In this document: positions 4,066 to 5,347 of the stretch, in pieces
How positions within the stretch are numbered: position 1 is the stretch's first letter
Layout of the letters: each line of letters opens with the position of its first letter
Source of the DNA: Burkholderiales bacterium
GTDB taxonomy: Bacteria; Pseudomonadota; Gammaproteobacteria; Burkholderiales; Burkholderiaceae_E
Length of the DNA: 5,347 nucleotides
Reading direction: 5' to 3'
Assembly: GCA_020348765.1 (NCBI GenBank)
Contig: CP070753.1
Coordinates: forward strand, 1,463,554-1,468,900
Position numbers and translations under genes: made by a program
Notes under the pieces: model-generated
What the model saw: the letters and a program-made list of their open reading frames with translations, nothing else
The model's database searches: none
What the model was told of the DNA's origin: nothing

Positions 4066-5347
4066 TCAGGGCTGCGGCAGCGCGGCAATCGTCAGCGAGG
4101 TCAGGTTGCCCTTGGGCGTGCGAACGTTGATCACAACCGTGCCCGATCCCGTGCACTCGTTGCTGTCCGGGTTCAGGCCCGAGACGTTCAGCACGTGGAA
4201 GGTGCCACCGCGCGCATTGGTGTTCGGCACCACCTCGCCGGCCACGCTCGCGGCCAGGTCCTTGCCGGCGGTCACGTCCGCACCGAGCGTGGTGTCCACC
4301 GGCATCGGGTTGCCATTGACATCCTGCAGCCAGAACGGCACCTGGATCAGGCAAGCCGCGCCGAACTGGTACACGGTCCGGATGTTCGACGGCGGCACGC
4401 CGACCTGCGGATCGATCGGGCCCGACTTGAAGAACGCGAACGAGCCGGACAGCACCATGACCCCCTGGCGCCGAACATGCGCCTGGCCCAAATGTCCGTC
4501 GCAGGTGTCCGGAATGCCGGGCACGCCGAAGGATGAAGCCGACGGATTGACACAGGCGGCGCCCTGGTCGTTGAACCCGATGAACCGCTCGCCCTCGTCA
4601 TAGCGGCCATCCTCGTCGGCGTCGACGTACACGTAGCCGAGGTCGTAGAAGGTCTCGCCCGGGTCGTACGCGTTGTTGCTGTTGTAGTCGTCGTAGGCCT
4701 CCTCGCCTACCGCGAACGCCAGCACCGAGACCCGGCCCGTATCCGAGCGCGGCCGCCCCGGCGCAGCGACCGGCCGGTTCTCCTGCGAGCGGAAGACCAC
4801 CGTGCACTCGCCGTTGACGGTCGCGCACGCGTCACCGATCGAAGCCCCTTCGGAAATGAAATTGACCGCCGTGCCGTCGGCGACCGGGTTGCCGAAGTTG
4901 TCCGCGGCCAGAATCGTCACGACGGACTGCTCGTTGTCGTACTCCAGGCCTTCGATGTTGAGCTTCTCGAACGACAGCGAGAACCGGCTCTGGATCGGCT
5001 GGTCGGTCGAGACCGTCAGCACGGTCGAATTGGTCGTCATCGTGCGGCCGCCGACCTCGAGCGAGGCGATGACCCACACCGGGGTCGGCAGCACGCCGGC
5101 CTGCACCTGAACTTCGACCTCGCCGTTGGCATCGGTCTGGCGCACCACCGGCCCGGGTGACTGGTCGATCAGGAGCCCGCCGGTGCCGGTGCTGAGCGCC
5201 AGCGTCACGTCGGTCGGCGTCGTGACCGGGTTGTTGGCCTGGTCCACGAGCCGGAACCGGACCCGTGACACCTCGGACAGTCCGACGCCGCCGGTGCCGC
5301 GAATCGCGATCGACGCGGGTTCGGCACTGACGAACTGCAGGTTCGAC
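4066..5347 (-). CDS. Bacterial Ig-like (Big-1/invasin-like) domain protein, C-terminal part, 5' end outside the window
   Basis: The frame is open from the right edge to the TGA at 4066-4068, giving at least 426 C-terminal residues. The GTG at 5269-5271 is an internal valine codon, since the frame continues upstream without a stop. Numbering from the first whole codon (5344-5346), there are three Ig-like units, each with a D-x(3)-N-P-[VM] hairpin: D35 (DQANNPV), D149 (DNFGNPV) and D342 (DVNGNPM). After each come Thr/Val strands typical of Big-1 domains. After the second unit, two Asp/Asn-rich loops occur at 220-231 and 242-253. Six cysteines (C174, C181, C265, C282, C332, C398) suggest disulfides and an exported protein. 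The C-terminus ends in PQP with no LPxTG motif, membrane helix or autotransporter barrel. Any signal peptide or lipobox would lie outside the window. The role is unknown; relatives include adhesins and surface lipoproteins. The convergent orientation makes it independent of the Moco operon. Confidence 0.85.
   Translation of the reverse strand, partial: SNLQFVSAEPASIAIRGTGGVGLSEVSRVRFRLVDQANNPVTTPTDVTLALSTGTGGLLIDQSPGPVVRQTDANGEVEVQVQAGVLPTPVWVIASLEVGGRTMTTNSTVLTVSTDQPIQSRFSLSFEKLNIEGLEYDNEQSVVTILAADNFGNPVADGTAVNFISEGASIGDACATVNGECTVVFRSQENRPVAAPGRPRSDTGRVSVLAFAVGEEAYDDYNSNNAYDPGETFYDLGYVYVDADEDGRYDEGERFIGFNDQGAACVNPSASSFGVPGIPDTCDGHLGQAHVRRQGVMVLSGSFAFFKSGPIDPQVGVPPSNIRTVYQFGAACLIQVPFWLQDVNGNPMPVDTTLGADVTAGKDLAASVAGEVVPNTNARGGTFHVLNVSGLNPDSNECTGSGTVVINVRTPKGNLTSLTIAALPQP
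4588..4689 (-). other. Paired Asp/Asn-rich, calcium-loop-like motifs in the Ig-like protein
   Basis: The two 12-residue loops are DYNSNNAYDPGE (coded by 4654-4689) and DADEDGRYDEGE (coded by 4588-4623). Both follow the pattern D-x-[ND]-x-[ND]-x-x-Y-D-x-G-E and are separated by TFYDLGYVYV. The spacing of acidic and amide side chains at positions 1, 3 and 5 resembles EF-hand or dockerin-type calcium loops. The conserved Y-D-x-G-E tail marks a repeated unit rather than chance acidity. Calcium binding is an inference. Confidence 0.6.

Noticed and set aside
4025..4603. A 192-codon plus-strand frame opposite the Ig-like gene
   Set aside because: The minus frame has repeated Ig-like hairpins and acidic loops, while the plus frame shows no motif and starts inside the transporter gene.
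5269..5271. GTG as the true start of the Ig-like gene
   Set aside because: The same frame continues without a stop to the window edge, with Ig-like sequence, so the codon is an internal valine.

Overview
The window looks like chromosomal DNA from a high-G+C proteobacterium, most likely a betaproteobacterium of the Burkholderiales. That placement is an inference. It rests on the strong G/C bias at third codon positions, on MoaE and MobB closely resembling the E. coli proteins as I remember them, and on the style of the large Ig-like protein at the right end. No rRNA, tRNA, CRISPR array, insertion sequence or phage gene was seen.

Positions 1-98 are a very G+C-rich leader with two 29-bp imperfect tandem repeats and a -10-like TAGAAT placed unusually close to the first gene. 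From about 99 to 3072 there is a compact plus-strand operon: mobB, moeA, moaD, moaE and crcB. The genes overlap or nearly abut (26-bp overlap, 1-bp gap, 12-bp gap, ATGA overlap). The first four act late in molybdenum cofactor (Moco) synthesis. MoaD and MoaE form molybdopterin synthase, which puts the dithiolene sulfurs onto cyclic pyranopterin monophosphate. MoeA inserts molybdate into adenylylated molybdopterin. MobB is a P-loop GTPase that partners MobA in making the guanine dinucleotide form. The early genes (moaA, moaC), the adenylyltransferase (mogA) and mobA are not in the window. The fifth gene, crcB, encodes a small Fluc-type fluoride channel and is translationally coupled to moaE.

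After a 57-bp gap, a 300-residue, probably ten-helix EamA/DMT-type transporter occupies 3130-4032 on the same strand. A perfect 16-bp palindrome follows its stop codon and separates it from a convergent minus-strand gene, 4066 to the right edge. That gene is open through the edge and encodes the C-terminal part of a secreted or surface-type protein with bacterial Ig-like (Big-1/invasin-like) domains, interrupted by two Asp/Asn-rich loops that resemble calcium-binding loops.

I found no clearly new system. The points most worth a second look are the Ig-like protein with paired Asp/Asn-rich loops, the crcB gene fused into a Moco operon, the Ala/Gly insertion beside the MoeA active-site region, and the possibly leaderless mobB start.
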